A stretch of DNA of 64,000 nt, taken from assembly GCF_029227915.1 (NCBI RefSeq), contig NC_079886.1, positions 22,110,501 through 22,174,500 on the forward strand, written 5' to 3'. Position numbers and translations under genes: made by a program. The stretch comes from Hydractinia symbiolongicarpus. Its lineage: Eukaryota > Cnidaria > Hydrozoa > Anthoathecata > Hydractiniidae. A model generated the notes under the pieces. That model saw only the letters and a program-made list of their open reading frames with translations. It was not told where the DNA came from and searched no databases. Every line of letters begins with the position of its first letter. Position 1 is the stretch's first letter. Positions 24,150 to 33,856 of this stretch are shown here, in pieces.

Positions 24150-25130
24150 CTATAACAAAAATGAAGAAGGTGTGTGACGGCTCCACCCACGAGTAGGTGG
24201 CCCAGCGGTGCATAGACTGCGAGAAAGGCCAATGACCTGTGCATCATCGAGATGTAGATAGCGTCTATAGGCATCACTGGTCCACCTGCCTAAAATCTGG
24301 ATAGTGCTGTCAGGCACCCCTGCAGATGTTGCTGCGGAGGCACCACCAATGCGAAAGGAATGTGTATTAATGTGTGGAATATTAGGCAAACACGAAGCCA
24401 GGAGGTTTACTATGTCCTGACGAGTCAAAAATTTGAAGTCCTGGTAAGTGAAGAGTGGCCACCCTGGGCCGGGATGAACCGCTAAGAAACGGCGCATACA
24501 CTGAACCGCGCAAACTGCGTTATTGTTAGCGCCAACCCTAATCTGACAACCAACACGAAAGGGATCTGTTTTAGACGACCGGATATGTACCAGCATGACG
24601 GAATTGTCTGCGGAAAATTGGATATCTCCAACCAATAAATCAGTGGATGGATCGAAGTGACGACTGGATTGATAAGTGTATTCAGAGCAGCGCAACAAGC
24701 CAAAGAAGGCCAAAGAAGTAGCAGCTTTGAAAAGTAGTCGTTCATATACTGTAGCTTGTAAAAATTGAATACGGTAATGAATTAAACACAAATTCTGATA
24801 TGTAATTGGGTGCCTGCGCGGCCGGGTGAGACGAGCTCCTTGGACTCTTTTAATTCCTCGCAGGGTGTAACACAGGCGACTCATGTCTGCTATTCGAACA
24901 TAGTTGCCGGCCATGATGGAGTGATATTGCAAGCCTGAGATGTAAACGTGAATGGTAGTGTGAGATAAGCGTTGTGCCAAACTAGAAATGTAGCGAATTA
25001 GAATATCCTCGTTCAACGGCCAGAGAGGATGAGACCACCTATAACAAAATCGCTGATATGAGGCAACACCAGTGGAATACGTGGCCCTAGTAATGGGTGC
25101 CAAAGCTTGAGATTGAAAGTACTGTGAGGC
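24150..25130 (-). CDS. Tyrosine recombinase of the YR retrotransposon
   Basis: An open frame of about 320 aa (the stretch from 25103 is 317 aa) shows the full recombinase signature. From residue 1 at 25103 these are R138 in FFGLLRCSEY, a candidate K178 (RSSKTDPF), H248-x-x-R251 in NTHSFRIGGAS, W274 in LGRW and the nucleophile Tyr near 282 (SDAYRRYL). The N-terminal ~110 residues form the core-binding, SAM-like half (YISGLQYHSIMAG). The enzyme would integrate a circular cDNA without target duplication. It is in a different frame from the upstream RNase H ORF, and reading (ASQYFQSQALAP) continues into the RH overlap, so it may be made by frameshifting, by re-initiation or as a fusion. No internal disruption is seen. 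Confidence 0.88.
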   Translation of the reverse strand, partial: ASQYFQSQALAPITRATYSTGVASYQRFCYRWSHPLWPLNEDILIRYISSLAQRLSHTTIHVYISGLQYHSIMAGNYVRIADMSRLCYTLRGIKRVQGARLTRPRRHPITYQNLCLIHYRIQFLQATVYERLLFKAATSLAFFGLLRCSEYTYQSSRHFDPSTDLLVGDIQFSADNSVMLVHIRSSKTDPFRVGCQIRVGANNNAVCAVQCMRRFLAVHPGPGWPLFTYQDFKFLTRQDIVNLLASCLPNIPHINTHSFRIGGASAATSAGVPDSTIQILGRWTSDAYRRYLHLDDAQVIGLSRSLCTAGPPTRGWSRHTPSSFLL

Positions 25131-26972
25131 TATACTAAGATGGTCCAGATGGTTGGCTCGATTGGTGTGGGTGACTCGTCTGAGGACTGAAGGCGTTGTT
25201 TGAATCGACGAACCTGTAACCGAGATAGAAGATCAGCTGCAATATTAGTATGTCCAGGAATATGTTGAAGCAAAATATTAATGTTCAACCGCGCCGTGAA
25301 TAGAAATAAGTGGCGAATTAACGACATGATGTGTTTATCCCGCGATGTGCCTGAGCGCCACACATGAACTATGGACGCGTTGTCTGTGTAAATGATGATC
25401 TGCAGATTACGCCATTCGCGACCCCACGTCCTAACCGCTGCTACAATTGCGAAAAGCTCCAATATATTAATGTGAAAAGAATGAAATGTTGGGGGCCATG
25501 GAGCACAGAAGCAACTATTGCGAAAAACAGCACCAAATCCTACCCCTGATGCATCCGTAAAGAGGCTAAGTGAAGCGGCTGTGATTGGGTCGCCTTGAAT
25601 AAAACAGACACCATTCCAGCTAGGTAGAAAATCCACCCACCATTGAATGTCTAAGCGTGCCTCCCCATTTAATGTGATATGATGATTGAGTGATGCAACG
25701 GTGGTAGACAAATCAATTAACCTACGGAGGAACATTCTGCCTGGCTTTACCACTTTGGCAGCGAAAGATAAAGAGCCAATCAAGGAAAGCAATTCTCGTT
25801 TGGTGCACTTCTTCCTACCAGACCAAACCAATAAAGCTTCGTGCAACTCCCTGTACTTATCCGCTGGCAAGCGAATGATTTGTTGCTGAGAGTCGATCTC
25901 AATGCCCAGGTAGGTTATAGTTTGTGAGGGTCCCTGTGGTTTTTTCCTCCGCAATAGGGACACCCAGTTTAGTGCACATAGACTGAATAGATTCCAAGTA
26001 ACTATTTACTTCTGCTGCAGACCTCCCACAAAGGAAGAAATCGTCTAAGTAATGGATCACAAATGGAATAGCAAGCACAGTGAGGAAGATCCAACATAAC
26101 AAATCTGCAAAACAGTTAAACAAGAAGGGTGAGGAGCGGCTGCCAAATGGCAAGCGAGTGTCCACAAAGTAATAACCCTCCTAACAGTAGCCTAATAAAC
26201 CCCATTGAGCTGGTTTACCGGGGCAAAGGCGAAAAGCATGCTTGATATCAATTTTGGCTAAAAATGCTGTGGGACCCAACCCAGACACCAATTTTAGGGC
26301 ATCGTCGAAGGTGGAATATCGCACTGAAAACTCTTCTTTGCATATGCCTTCATTAATAGCATTGCCTCTAGGTGAGGAGAGATCTAAAATTATTCTGTAA
26401 GAACCGTCTTTCTTTGGTACTGCACCTAAAGGTGAACAATGCAGAGGCGTAATTGGAGGGCTTAGAAAAGGTCCTGAGGTGTGGCCTCGCGCTAATTCTT
26501 TAGCAATTGCCTCCCACACTGATTGAGAATTAGAGCGTGCAAATAGTAGGTTGCGTGGCCGGGTAGCTGTGCATGGGCCATGAAAACCAATGTCAAATCC
26601 AGAAGACAAACCAGAGATAATAAATGACACTAAAGACTGACAAGGTTGTTCCCTTAGCAATCTTTCAAAAAGAGCAACATTGACAGGACATTGACAAGAC
26701 ACAGGCAGTGGATTTGGATTAATATTTGCGGACAACGGAGCATTGTGAGGCAGGATGGGAGTCGCCGCAGTGTTTGCATTGGTGTGCGAAGCGACATTGT
26801 CGGTTCGTACAGTGACCCTGTGCGTTGAAGTATCGACAAGTGGCGATGTTATCGACCTGTCCGACTGCACCTGTGTCAGCCCTACTGAGGGTCTGCGTGG
26901 CTCGAAAAGGCTGTGTGGCACGAAAGCGCTGTGAGGCGCGAAAAGGCTGGGGGGCACGAAAGGGCTGCCCAC
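25130..26972 (-). pseudogene. Reverse transcriptase-RNase H of the YR retrotransposon (one stop, one frameshift)
   Basis: The RT starts within the frame opened at 26972: LGAVPKKDGSYRIILDLS, then AKIDIKHAFRLCPGKPAQWG (palm Asp). A TAG at 26183-26181 interrupts it. The same frame then continues FVDTRLPFGSRSSP and the YLDD catalytic box (HYLDDFFLCG). At an A-run near 25950 the frame shifts, after which TYLGIEIDS leads into RNase H with its acidic residues in FTDAS, NILELFAI, YTDNASIV and NIAADLLSRL. The whole has the usual DIRS-order RT-RH. One nonsense codon and one 1-nt slip are the only lesions, so the copy decayed recently, or the slip could be a programmed or sequencing artefact. It overlaps the gag ORF by about 250 bp in another frame. 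Confidence 0.85.
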
Positions 26973-28227
26973 TATATGCTAAATTTGAAGGTGCTGATTC
27001 GTTCCCAGCTGCTGACTCAGTGCGAAGAGGGCAACTTGATGCAAGATGTCCATAATTCCGGCACCGAAAACACATGACCTGCAGTGGGGCACTTCGGAGA
27101 TGACGGTTATAAAGATCGTCATCTACACGGTTCCATGACAAACCAGAATCAAAAGCCATTTGGTACCTAAACATGCGATCGTATGTCGACCATGCTGTAA
27201 ATGTAAACTGTGAGGCGAAGTCACACATGATAGACTGATAGTGTAAAAGCTTGGATGCACGATGTGGAAAGAAAAAGGTGAAGCACCGGATAAAATTATT
27301 CCATGCTAACATCCAAGATGAAAAGTCACTAACCTTAGGGCGGTTTGATTGCTTGGGAACTAACGCAACTGACGGGCTAGACCCACCGAGAACCTTAAAC
27401 GTAAACTTGTCTGAAGATGAGGCAAAAGCAGGCAGTAAGCTATCAAAATTTACATACTCACCTTTTTTAACCTTGTCCAAAACGGCCTGAGGAAGTGCCG
27501 GCAAGGGAGCAGGGCGCGCTGTGGTTGCGACGGAAAACCCAACCTGGGCTGGACGAGGAAGACCCCCCTGTGGAAACTCACCCCCTTCAGAAAACGGCTC
27601 AGACACAAAATGGTGTACAATAGGAGTCTCAACAACAGAGTTAGTATGATAAGTGTCACCTGTCGCTTGATTTTGCTCTATTATGTCAGGAGCTCTTCCC
27701 GCGAGTCGTTCCCCCTCGTGACCCTCGAAAAATCGTCGCAATTCTCCTCTAATTAACTCTGTAACCACAGCTGTTGTAAGGATGGGCGACTCGACAACGT
27801 CGGTGGTCGAAGATGATGATGCCTGATGACCAGTGAAGACATTTGACGACACAACTGTAGTTGACTCAACGCCGGTTGCTGTGTTGGTCGGCTGGCCGCG
27901 TGGGCGGAGTCTGGTCGACCTCGTGGCCACGTTGGTTGATGGAATAATTGGGGCCATACATGATGTAGTGGTCACCGACGTAGCTACCACCGAATGTGGC
28001 GGATTGTAGAACGAAAACAGGCGACGAGCAAGTATTTGAGGCGATCCTGAGTCAATTAAATTTAATGCATTGCACACTAACCGTAGAGTTTGAACTGGCA
28101 ATGTGGCCCATTCTGCCAGACTCTTCGTATCTGCGTCAGCCACTGGCAAAGTTCCTCCAGAACGCCGTCGAACGGCGACGCAAAGAACTATCGTTATCGA
28201 CACGCACAGAAATCTCACAAGTAACAT
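26719..28227 (-). CDS. Gag-like protein of the YR retrotransposon with SAP-like motif and three zinc motifs
   Basis: A 502-aa open frame. Residues ~35-75 resemble a SAP motif (LPVQTLRLVCNALNLIDSG, then ILARRLFSFY), often involved in DNA or chromatin binding. The C-terminal third carries a CCHC knuckle (CFRCRNYGHLASSC), a CCCH-type finger (C-x8-C-x4-C-x3-H in CRYFNAQGHCTNRQCRFAH) and a second CCHC (CKHCGDSHPASQC). A Phe-Arg-Ala-rich repeat (PFRAPQPFRASQRFRATQ) lies between the knuckles. It would bind the element's RNA. The annotated ATG at 28227 lies just inside the A1 repeat border; the true start could be further downstream. Confidence 0.75.
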   Translation of the reverse strand: MLLVRFLCVSITIVLCVAVRRRSGGTLPVADADTKSLAEWATLPVQTLRLVCNALNLIDSGSPQILARRLFSFYNPPHSVVATSVTTTSCMAPIIPSTNVATRSTRLRPRGQPTNTATGVESTTVVSSNVFTGHQASSSSTTDVVESPILTTAVVTELIRGELRRFFEGHEGERLAGRAPDIIEQNQATGDTYHTNSVVETPIVHHFVSEPFSEGGEFPQGGLPRPAQVGFSVATTARPAPLPALPQAVLDKVKKGEYVNFDSLLPAFASSSDKFTFKVLGGSSPSVALVPKQSNRPKVSDFSSWMLAWNNFIRCFTFFFPHRASKLLHYQSIMCDFASQFTFTAWSTYDRMFRYQMAFDSGLSWNRVDDDLYNRHLRSAPLQVMCFRCRNYGHLASSCPLRTESAAGNESAPSNLAYSGQPFRAPQPFRASQRFRATQPFRATQTLSRADTGAVGQVDNIATCRYFNAQGHCTNRQCRFAHQCKHCGDSHPASQCSVVRKY

Positions 28228-28290
28228 CTTTCGTCACGTAAGTTATTATTTGCTGAACCAATTAAAGGATAACAATAGATAAATAACGAT

Positions 28291-28490
28291 TAAAACCACA
28301 ACTACTGCTGGCTAGCACGAGCGAAAGAGGAATCGTGGAGCGAGACCGTGACTAAAAGAGCCGAACGAACAAAGTGAAGATTGGAGCCCAGGCCTGTGAA
28401 ACTAAGATGGCAACCACAGCTATGCGCTACCGTACTAACGCCAGTCCATGTCGTTTAGCAATTAACTAAAGTTAAGTAAACTTAACTACC
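28291..28490 (-). repeat. A1 repeat of the YR retrotransposon (5' end)
   Basis: 200-bp partner of 23511-23710. The LINE sequence resumes immediately at 28491. Confidence 0.92.
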
Positions 28491-28592
28491 TTAATTTTTG
28501 TTTGTGTATAAGCTGAGAGTGACCAATCGTATCGAAGGCCTTGTATAAGTCAATGAAAATAGCACTAGCTAATCCATTATCATTAACAATAC
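28491..28592 (-). mobile_element. LINE remnant, segment 3: RT palm fragment
   Basis: The minus strand reads ASAIFIDLYKAFDTIGHSQL, the conserved first palm Asp motif of LINE RTs (normally F-x-D-L-x-K-A-F-D-T-V-x-H). It joins, across the YR element, to the WFNDTEFAW text at 22990. It is truncated on its 5' side by the MITE at 28593. Confidence 0.8.
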
Positions 28593-28800
28593 AAAAAACG
28601 CATTTGTATTAGATAATAGTGTATGAGTTCGATGAATGACGATAAAAATGAAAAAACATGAGGTAAACATTGTCTGTTTTCTTGAATAAGAGTAAGAGTA
28701 TGAAAGAAAAAATACAAATGGAAGAATGTTAGAAGATTTTTTCATTTTTATCGTCATTCATCGAACTCATACACTATTATCTAATACAAATGCGTTTTTT
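28593..28800. mobile_element. MITE with perfect 64-bp inverted arms
   Basis: Arms 28593-28656 and 28737-28800 are exact reverse complements over 64 bp, with an 80-bp spacer. The flanking trinucleotide TAC occurs on both sides (28590-28592 and 28801-28803), consistent with a 3-bp target duplication. No coding capacity. The perfect arms imply a recent insertion or repair of one arm from the other. Confidence 0.88.
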
Positions 28801-28803
28801 TAC

Positions 28804-29570
28804 GACGACAGGTAAGACATTTAGTGCACGCAAGTTAGTACCCAGTTCCCTTCCATCAATTTTTCCAAGTAAACCATGCAGTGTCTATTTTGGGCACGGG
28901 TTCACCATCCTTATATCCAACATAAACTCCGTTCGGTTCAGGAAAACATCTCTTATTTTATTGACAACACAACTAGGTATCACTCGACGAACTTCTCTCC
29001 CTATTCTATTATGCACCCAGTCCTGAAAATATAAAATAGTGCTTATATTTACTTTATATATTTAATTCTGTAATTATGTTTAAAGACTGAAAATATTTAC
29101 TTGTTGGTTACGTTTTTTCGTTGTGGTAGATGACTCGCATTAGTGTCATGGATTCCTACCAATGCGGTCCATAAAACCTCCTTCAAAAGTATGTTAGGTA
29201 CTGTGGAAATTTTCATGTTCTGTAATGCAGTTATTTAAAAAAAAGTATGATTTTCACACTAGCAGAATCGCAATACTAACATGTGCGTATGAATCGCATA
29301 TCAAAACTCACCAATCAAATTAAAAATATTCGCGGATTCTAACTCACAACAGCAACAACACTCTGCTTTGCTCACCATTATCTTACACTTTCCACACTTG
29401 CACCACATGCTTAAGCAACAGGAACACGTGAAGCGACTTTTTCTTGAATAGTATCCATCACAGCTCTCCCAACTGAAATCTGAGTCAGTGTTTGGTCTAG
29501 TATTTCACCTGGTAGGCTCAAATTGAAGTTCTACAACATTTTCCCTGTCGCTCGAAGTTAGCATTCATTT
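28804..29570 (-). pseudogene. P2X7 C-terminal-domain-like (cytoplasmic ballast type) gene fragment, broken
   Basis: Minus strand, three exon-like blocks. Block A (~29560-29320) reads LQFEPTR, a stop, then DSDFSWESC and a Cys-rich core MWCKCGKCKIM...KAECCCCCE. Block B (~29220-29105) reads VPNILLKEVLWTA. Block C (29030-28804, after 'tattttcag') reads DWVHNRIGREVRRVIPSCVV, then NKIRDVF, a 1-nt frameshift, then EPNGVYVGYK. This Cys-rich core plus RRVIPSCVV is the signature of the P2RX7 intracellular domain, which binds zinc and guanine nucleotide in mammals. It is common as a stand-alone domain in cnidarian and fish repeats. One in-frame TGA, a frameshift and an imperfect splice phase mark it as a pseudogene. 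Confidence 0.7.
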
Positions 29571-31835
29571 TCAAAGTTTCCTGATATTTTCACGAAGGGA
29601 AACATACTTATTACCAATGAATTTCACTATTAAACTTTGAGTAAAAAATTTCAATGCGGATGATGATCTTCTTACAGGTGACGTCAGAGCACTCAAAGTA
29701 AGAAAATTTATAAAACAACATTGCGGATGTTTTACCTCGTGTTGGAGGTGAATTTTTGAATCTTTGAATAGGCATTATTAACTTATAAGTGTGAATTAAG
29801 GAAAATAAACTTTATATTCTTAAATCACATATTAACATAAACCAATTTAGGTCAACTTAATTTTTCTCGGGAGGTAAGATTCAAAAGCTTTTTACTGTAA
29901 TCATTCTTGGTTTTCCTCAAAAGTCTATTTACTAAGTTCCTTTTGTTTCTGAGTGCTAATTCGTCAGTAGCCAAACCGCTATTCAATGTCATCAAGCACT
30001 TCCGTTAGCAGCTTGCAAGTGTTTATTTATGTCATCTTTATTATAATTTTTATAGTTTCTACAGTAGGTTGTTTTTAGTTTTGATTTTGCAGAGTTCATT
30101 TTTCTAACACCGCCAATCATTTCATGGTCGCTAATTGCTGAAGCCATAATTTATTCTTTTTAGAGTATTTTGTACAGATGGGTTCAGCACGAGCTACAAA
30201 CACTCAAATTCAATTGATAATCAGGTTGTTTATTAATCGGCACCAAGAGTAAAAAAGACATATATACACAAAAAACTGAGACTAATGTTTTTTAGCCAAA
30301 CTTTACTCACTAAATTACCTTAAAAAATCTTCTCCGATGTCACCCTTGCTTTCAACAAAACGTTTTTTTGTTTCTTATTAGAACAATCAATTTCCTTATC
30401 TGCAATTAAGAAAAATAATTTAATATTGATTTCATTGGTAGTATTGTCAGATCACAGCATAAAATCAAGGCATTTTAAAACGTTTTCGAAATGTATGCAG
30501 CATTTTTACTGGCAGTGTGCAAATGTTCTTTTAATACATCATCCCCTCCCATATATACGCTACAAAAATGAACCCCAACTTGTGATTTTTCCCTTCGTTC
30601 ATGTTGTCAATTGGACAATCTCTGGTTACGCAAAGAAATGCTGATAATTTTGTCAATGATTGGAATAAGTTTTTGACGGTTATCATTCGTAGTGTTCTGT
30701 AAATTATAGTCAATCAACATGTCATTCATTGTGTTTTCCTGAACATTTAATCAAAAAGAATTAAATTAAAAATAAGTATCTATATGTGAATCCAGTTCTT
30801 ATCACTTAAGTTTAACACAGGTTTCTCTTTTATTAGCCTTTTTCCTTCTTTATTGCTGTCACAAGGAGCATAAGAAACTTTTAAAATTTTTAACATCCCA
30901 TTTTCATTAGTTAGGTTTTTCATTCCTTTGGCGATAAAGAGCTGCTTCTTGTGGCCAACACCATAAATGTAAGCAATTTACCAATTATGTATTCTTCTTT
31001 GGTTAGAGGATCTAATCTCAATGAAAAATCCAGAACACACCGTATGCTTTCCAATTAGTTGAAACTGAATTCTCCATTTGTTATCGCTGGTGTGATCATC
31101 TCCTTCTTTGTTTTTATCATCACCACTTGATGCATTGTTTTCGATTTTTTAAGCTCTTCCTATTCATAATTATTGTTTTCAAGGTTTTTTTGCATCACCC
31201 TTCTCTGTTAAATACTTCTCTGCCACTGATGCATACAAACTATCCTTGTGTTTAACTAGTTTGTCCATGAAGTCCACTTTCATTCCGTTTGCTATAACAC
31301 ATATAGTAAGAACAGTTTATTTGTTATTTATTAACACTTTATATATTTTAGCTTTCTTACAAAGTAGCTCTGGAGAAGAGGAAGAGGAAGAAGGAATAAA
31401 GTGAAGATGAAGAGGTTGAACTCTCCATGTAAACATGGCAGGTCCAAACTTCTTTATTTTTAACTTCTGCTTTCCTGTCCTCCTCTTCTGCTGCATAATG
31501 ATTATTGTCAGCGTCATCGTCAGCATCTTCTTTCTTCTCTTCAACCGCATCTCCACACTCTATCACTGTTGTACTGAATGTAATTGCAATACATTTTTCC
31601 TCATCAATGCCAAGATCTTGGTCTAAGAAAGTTAAAATGATGTGTAAGTTATTAGGGCCAAATTCAAACTCTATATTTCAAAAAGATGTAAGACAAATCT
31701 CAGACTGGCACTGTCGTAAAGCTAAGGAAAAGCTAGGTGAATCTCTGCTCCTACACCCTAGAAGGGAGTGTAAGGAAGCTGTACTTCCGTCATAAACTGC
31801 ACTATCGTTCTCTGTGTTGTCCATGCTTATATACA
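29571..31835 (-). other. Decayed coding-like region, unidentified
   Basis: Several minus-strand stretches look translated but do not assemble. 31824-31677 starts at an ATG (MDNTENDSAVYDGSTASLHS) and stops. 31630-31370, after a 'ttaactttcttag' acceptor, is acidic (LDQDLGIDEEKCIAITF, then EEKKEDADDDADN). 31080-30780 reads AYIYGVGHKKQLFIAKGMKN, then APCDSNKEGK. 30740-30480 reads MNDMLIDYNLQNTTND. These may belong to a single mobile-element gene that also supplied the P2X7-C fragment to the left. I recognise no domain. Confidence 0.3.
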
Positions 31836-32624
31836 ACGCAATTCAAAAAATAACTTTTAGGAATAAAACATATTTTTTTTAATATTAACGATATGTTTTG
31901 ACAATTCTGATTGTCATCATCAGGTGACAAGGTTTATAAAAGCTAGATACATATACTAAAATATTAAAAGTTCATGTGTTTTGGGGTTCACAAGTGAAAA
32001 CGTCACCCACTTTTTTGCTTTTTTAAACATGGAAAAATTAGCCTGGCTGTGTGCAAGCGTTATGATCACTCATAAAAAAAACACCATTGAAATCTATAAC
32101 AGATGAACATTGCACACCTAAAACATCCTAGAAAATAATCATGACATGCGAAGCTCACACACTAGCAAGCTTGTGATGTGTTATTCTGGATGAAAATTAT
32201 AGAAAATAAAATAGCTAAAAAATCTTGGAATCTTACATGAAACAAGGTCACATTTACTATGAGGCATACAAGACTGAAAATTATTTCAAGAATGAATGGT
32301 TTGACCGCGAATAGATTTAGTACCAAATTGATTGGTTGGTGTAAAAATAACTTTAATAAGACCAGATGACTGTGTCCTAGAATTATGTGAATGAGAGAAG
32401 TCAATAGAAAATGTATTAAATATTGGTTCAGGGAGAAAGTTATAGTATAATTTGTGATATCAGAGAATTTTATTAGCATATAAAAAGAGGTCCAAGAGTT
32501 GAACTTTCTGTTATCCCACAGGTTATACAATTAAGTCTACAATTCCAGACAAAACATAGTGGCAAATTTCTCGAAATACTTTTCCTTTAACCCCCATACT
32601 CTGTATCAGTGTTGCTTCTTTGTA

Positions 32625-33480
32625 TTAGGGCACAAAAGAAGGCTTTAAATCAACTATAATCGTAAATATGGTGCAAATTACGGAAGCCATTGCCTCTTTC
32701 GCAGCCTTTGAAACTTGTCGTGATTCTCTATCTTGTAAAAATGTGTGGCATTGAGGATTGACAGTACGTGTAAATGTTTTTGGAAAATGCGTTTTTACAA
32801 ATTCAGCAATGGTTTTGCCAGTCCAGTTCTTCCATTTTTTCACAAAGTACCCCGTCACGATCGTATGATATTCCAACCAAAAAATGAGCCATTTTTCCCC
32901 CACTTTCTTCCTTCTTACTTTTCGTGGTTCGGCTAAGACCTTCTTTTGCAAGTCTCCAAGCCATTGAGCTAGCTGCTCAAGTCTGTACGAGCGGATTGCT
33001 TTTATGACTAAATTCCACCCATTCAAAATAAAATGCAATTTCATATTTCCAGAAATTTGTTTCCACAGGAAGTATTTCTTTTGCAAATTGTCTTTTTTGT
33101 GAAGACACCTTTATTCGAGCTTGACCATAATGAAGTCCATGTTTGTGTAAGCAACATGTACTGTTCTTGTTGATACATGTGATAGGTTGGCTTCTTCTTG
33201 AATGCGCTTGGAGGAAAAATGATTGCGCTGCTCACGAAGTCTTGTTATTGTTCTAATTGCAGTACATTCATCGCAAACTGGCAATTTTTTGGTCTTCCAG
33301 TGTTGTTGTGTTGTTTGTCTTAGCGACTGAGCATATGTTTTATGTATCAGTGTATGCTGCAGGGGGCAAATTAAGGAAAGATTTTTTTTATTTCTGCACC
33401 CTTCATTCCGTTTTGTTGATGTGTGTCGACATTTTAGTTGAATCTTTTTTGTGCTGTTGTGTTGCTGTTGCATTTTGTTA
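32625..33480 (-). pseudogene. Decayed Tc1/mariner-type transposase
   Basis: The minus strand from 33473 has an HTH-like N-terminal region (RTITRLREQRNHFSSKRIQE, then ANLSHVSTRTVHVAY). A frame change near 33110 leads into KKGVFTKKTICKRN. The frame 33086-32625 carries WLIFWLEYHTIVTGYF and CHTFLQDRESRQVSKAAKEA, the equivalent of the 'hil.QDgdps.nSkaAk.al' block around the second catalytic Asp of Tc1/mariner DDE enzymes. At least two frame breaks and loss of the third acidic block mark a dead copy. TIRs were not located. Confidence 0.6.
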
Positions 33481-33794
33481 TTTATATCTTATAAGTACAA
33501 GTTTTGTCTAAACAGTTTTTTTACAAGCACACTGACATTTTACTTCAGTCACTGGTGCGAAATGCTTTGTTTACATATGTTTTTGTCTTGATTTTAAACA
33601 AGACAATACAAACAAACGTTAAAGCAACCGTTCAAATAACCCTTCCCCCATCACCTGTATCAGTGTTGTAGTTACGCCTGTTTTAAATTAAAACATTGTC
33701 TAATACTAAAGAAGTCTTTAAACCATTTATGATATTTCACCTTATTCTGAAATCAGAAAGTTTTGCTAGTAATATAGGCTTTTGATAGGTCTAT

Positions 33795-33856
33795 GAATCC
33801 TCAAGTGTGTACGGGTTAGCCAATTGAATCCTCAAGTGTGTACGGGTTAGCCAATT
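33795..33856 (+). repeat. 31-bp direct tandem duplication
   Basis: The text from 'gaatcctcaagtgtgtacgg' through 'gttagccaatt' is repeated twice exactly and in direct succession. Confidence 0.9.

Larger units (their letters stand above)
22993..28490 (-). mobile_element. Ngaro-like tyrosine-recombinase retrotransposon with split direct repeats
   Basis: Read on the minus strand the order is A1 (28490-28291), gag, RT-RNase H, tyrosine recombinase, B1 (24069-23712), A2 (23710-23511) and B2 (23351-22993). A1/A2 (200 bp) and B1/B2 (about 358 bp) are nearly identical pairs. This A1-ORFs-B1-A2-B2 split-direct-repeat layout with YR and no integrase is the hallmark of PAT/Ngaro elements, which are thought to replicate through a circular intermediate. 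No methyltransferase domain is seen, which favours Ngaro. The element sits inside LINE RT sequence that reads on across it without a target duplication. One nonsense codon and one or two frame breaks in RT/RH suggest a recently inactivated copy. A 160-bp gap separates A2 from B2. Confidence 0.88.

Noticed and set aside
31317-31795. Overlapping Ser/Lys-rich ORFs on both strands
   Set aside because: Low-complexity shadows of an acidic minus-strand stretch; kept only as part of an unidentified decayed region.
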